Assembly: GCA_945787015.1 (NCBI GenBank)
Contig: CALZGM010000005.1
Location: 81,431 to 145,430, forward strand
Direction of reading: 5' to 3'
Source: an uncultured Roseburia sp.
GTDB taxonomy: Bacteria; Bacillota; Clostridia; Lachnospirales; Lachnospiraceae
Length of the DNA: 64,000 nucleotides
A program made the translations under genes and the position numbers. Positions 62,833 through 64,000 of this stretch are shown in pieces. Under the pieces are notes generated by a model. The model did not search any database. It saw nothing but the letters and a program-made list of their open reading frames with translations, and was not told where the DNA came from. Numbering within the stretch: the first letter of the stretch is position 1; each line of letters starts with the position of its first letter.

Positions 62833-63528
62833 ATGAAGGCAACTGCAATTGTTTTGGCTGCCGGTTCCGGCAAAAGAATGAATTCAAAAGTACATAAGCA
62901 GTATCTTCTTATTAAAGAGAAGCCGGTACTTTACTATTCATTAAAAGCATTTGAAGAAAGTGAAGTGCAGGATATTGTTCTTGTGGTAGGGGCTGGTGAG
63001 GCAGACTATTGCAAGACAGAAATTGTAGAACGCTATCATTTGACAAAAGTTAGTGCCATTGTCGAGGGCGGAAAAGAACGGTACCACTCTGTATATGAGG
63101 GGTTGAAAGCTGTGGAAGCATCCGACTATGTTCTAATACATGATGGTGCCAGACCGTTTTTGGGGCAGGATGTGATACAAAGAACGCTACACGCAGTTGA
63201 AGAGTATAAAGCGTGTGTAACCGGTATGCCGGTTAAGGATACCATTAAGATTGCAGATGAGGAGCAGTTTGCAAAAGAAACTCCAAAACGAAGCGATGTG
63301 TGGATGGTACAGACACCACAAGCTTTTTCCTTTGAACTAATATATGAGGCCTATGCAAAGATGCTGCAGAAAGAAGACACCAGCATTACGGATGATGCAA
63401 TGGTAGTAGAAAAAATGACAAACAAAAAAGTGAAACTGATAGAAGGCAGCTATCGAAACATTAAGATTACTACACCGGAGGACTTACTAATTGCAGAGGC
63501 TTATCTACAGTCAAATCAGGAAGACTAG
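62833..63528 (+). CDS. ispD: 2-C-methyl-D-erythritol 4-phosphate cytidylyltransferase
   Basis: 231 aa. Third step of the MEP isoprenoid pathway. N-terminal glycine-rich AIVLAAGSGKRMNSKVHKQYL (5-25), GGKERYHSVYEGL, VLIHDGARPFL, MPVKDTIKIAD, TPQAFSFELI and DDAMVVE, then the family-specific EGSYRNIKITTPEDL. 18 bp after tsaD. Confidence 0.95.
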   Translation: MKATAIVLAAGSGKRMNSKVHKQYLLIKEKPVLYYSLKAFEESEVQDIVLVVGAGEADYCKTEIVERYHLTKVSAIVEGGKERYHSVYEGLKAVEASDYVLIHDGARPFLGQDVIQRTLHAVEEYKACVTGMPVKDTIKIADEEQFAKETPKRSDVWMVQTPQAFSFELIYEAYAKMLQKEDTSITDDAMVVEKMTNKKVKLIEGSYRNIKITTPEDLLIAEAYLQSNQED

Positions 63529-63566
63529 TGTGATAGGAAAAATGTTTAAAAAAATGAAAAAAACTG

Positions 63567-63595
63567 TTGACATTGTAAATGAATGATGATAATAT
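63567..63595 (+). promoter_or_regulatory. Promoter of tRNA-Ser(TGA)
   Basis: TTGACA (63567-63572), 17-bp spacer, TAATAT (63590-63595), 37 bp before the tRNA. Confidence 0.85.
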
Positions 63596-63632
63596 TAATT
63601 CTGCGCTGATTTGAGGCGAGAAAGAAATATAT

Positions 63633-63718
63633 GGAGAGGTATCGAAGTGGTCATAACGAGGCGGTCTTGAAAACCGTTTGTCCGCAAGGGCGCGTGGGTT
63701 CGAATCCCACCCTCTCCG
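63633..63718 (+). tRNA. tRNA-Ser (TGA anticodon)
   Basis: The acceptor GGAGAGG (63633-63639) pairs with CCTCTCC (63711-63717). The anticodon loop CTTGAAA gives TGA. The long variable arm is typical of serine tRNA. CCA is not encoded. Confidence 0.97.
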
Positions 63719-63721
63719 TTG

Positions 63722-63767
63722 AATATGATAATGGAGCTGCATTTGACAGACCGTTATCATATTTTTT
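63722..63767 (+). terminator. Terminator after tRNA-Ser(TGA)
   Basis: A 13-bp stem (63722-63734 with 63751-63763, one G-U pair) is followed by T's. The loop contains TTGACA, probably by chance, since no -10 follows. Confidence 0.85.
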
Positions 63768-63794
63768 CTGTAAAACTATATTGTAAAAAGATTC

Positions 63795-63884
63795 GGAGAA
63801 GTACCCAAGCTGGCCGAAGGGACACCCCTGGAAAGGGTGCAGGTCGTTAATAGCGGCGCGAGGGTTCAAATCCCTCCTTCTCCG
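63795..63884 (+). tRNA. tRNA-Ser (GGA anticodon)
   Basis: The acceptor GGAGAAG (63795-63801) pairs with CTTCTCC (63877-63883). The anticodon stem CACCC/GGGTG encloses CTGGAAA, giving GGA. Long variable arm. CCA is not encoded. No clear promoter of its own in 63768-63794; partial read-through from the upstream tRNA is possible. Confidence 0.97.
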
Positions 63885-63886
63885 CT

Positions 63887-63919
63887 GACTTTTTTACTAA
63901 TTAATTAGTTAAAAAAGTC
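63887..63919 (+). repeat. AT-rich palindrome after tRNA-Ser(GGA)
   Basis: GACTTTTTT (63887-63895) and AAAAAAGTC (63911-63919) flank the centre ACTAATTAATTAGT. It may help end the tRNA transcript, though it is A/T only. Confidence 0.55.
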
Positions 63920-63930
63920 GAAAAAAGTTG

Positions 63931-63959
63931 TTGACAAAGCGAAACGGATTTGCTATTAT
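63931..63959 (+). promoter_or_regulatory. rRNA-operon-type promoter, unit off the right edge
   Basis: TTGACA (63931-63936), 17-bp spacer, TATTAT (63954-63959) with TGC before the -10. The following CTGTCG..CGACAAC dyad and the AT-rich upstream region resemble clostridial rRNA promoters. The transcribed gene lies outside the window. Confidence 0.78.
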
Positions 63960-64000
63960 AATCTAGCTGTCGCGAAAACGACAACAAAACAAATACAAGT

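Noticed and set aside
63470-63869. Minus-strand ORFs with WDSNPRA and GFEPTRP motifs
   Set aside because: These are the familiar false proteins made by reading tRNA-Ser genes backwards.

Overview
This looks like about 64 kb of chromosome from a low-GC, butyrate-forming clostridium, most likely a Lachnospiraceae gut bacterium. The evidence is a type III glutamine synthetase, a thl-hbd-bcd-etfB-etfA butyrate operon with a Rex operator, a ribU gene behind an FMN riboswitch, consensus sigma-A promoters, strong AGGAGG ribosome binding sites and almost all genes on the + strand. No integrase, transposase, phage structural gene or CRISPR array is visible.

Layout. 1-8.4 kb: 3' part of glnN, a class A PBP (minus), yigZ, tRNA-Gln, an acyl-ACP thioesterase, cvfB and an NlpC/P60 hydrolase. 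8.45-19.1 kb: an accessory island with two paralogous AAA+ ATPases (each with a degenerate first and intact second ATPase module), a LuxR-type regulator, a STAND-NTPase/BTAD regulator, two tandem ADP-ribosyltransferase toxin-like proteins and a 260-residue protein of unknown function, with a decayed copy of that last gene between the toxins. The ATPases resemble those that accompany extracellular contractile injection systems (eCIS), but no sheath, tube or baseplate gene is in the window. 19.1-31 kb: a DnaA-box cluster, a YitT transporter, a CdaR-type regulator, ftsE-ftsX with an M23 hydrolase, CtpA, prfB with programmed frameshift, and a four-gene zinc-ribbon/SPFH/TPM module like Bacillus ydjGHI. 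31-38 kb: pheB-hom-proposed homoserine kinase, mtnN, glpK behind an attenuator, a PHP phosphatase and a DUF1287 protein. 38-42 kb: GH25 lysozyme, a small unannotated peptide gene (minus), an AraC regulator and a SleB-type hydrolase. 42-51 kb: the butyrate operon, Mrp, and a LytTR-LiaF-DUF4097 envelope module. 51-58 kb: uracil permease and a SprA-like protein (both minus), Tex, ribU, M42 peptidase (minus) and a YcxB-like protein. 58.4-63.5 kb: tsaE-tsaB-rimI-(Zn ribbon)-rnz-(lipid-anchored or membrane protein)-tsaD-ispD. 63.6-64 kb: two tRNA-Ser genes and an rRNA-type promoter running off the right edge.

Two themes link distant genes. First, the M23 hydrolase in the ftsEX operon and the SleB-type hydrolase at 41 kb share the same N-terminal coiled coil, so both may be FtsEX-controlled. 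Second, the NlpC/P60 gene and the SleB gene each carry a perfect WalR-type box (TGTWAH-N5-TGTWAH) just downstream of the -10 element. The most novel content is the AAA+/ADP-ribosyltransferase island.
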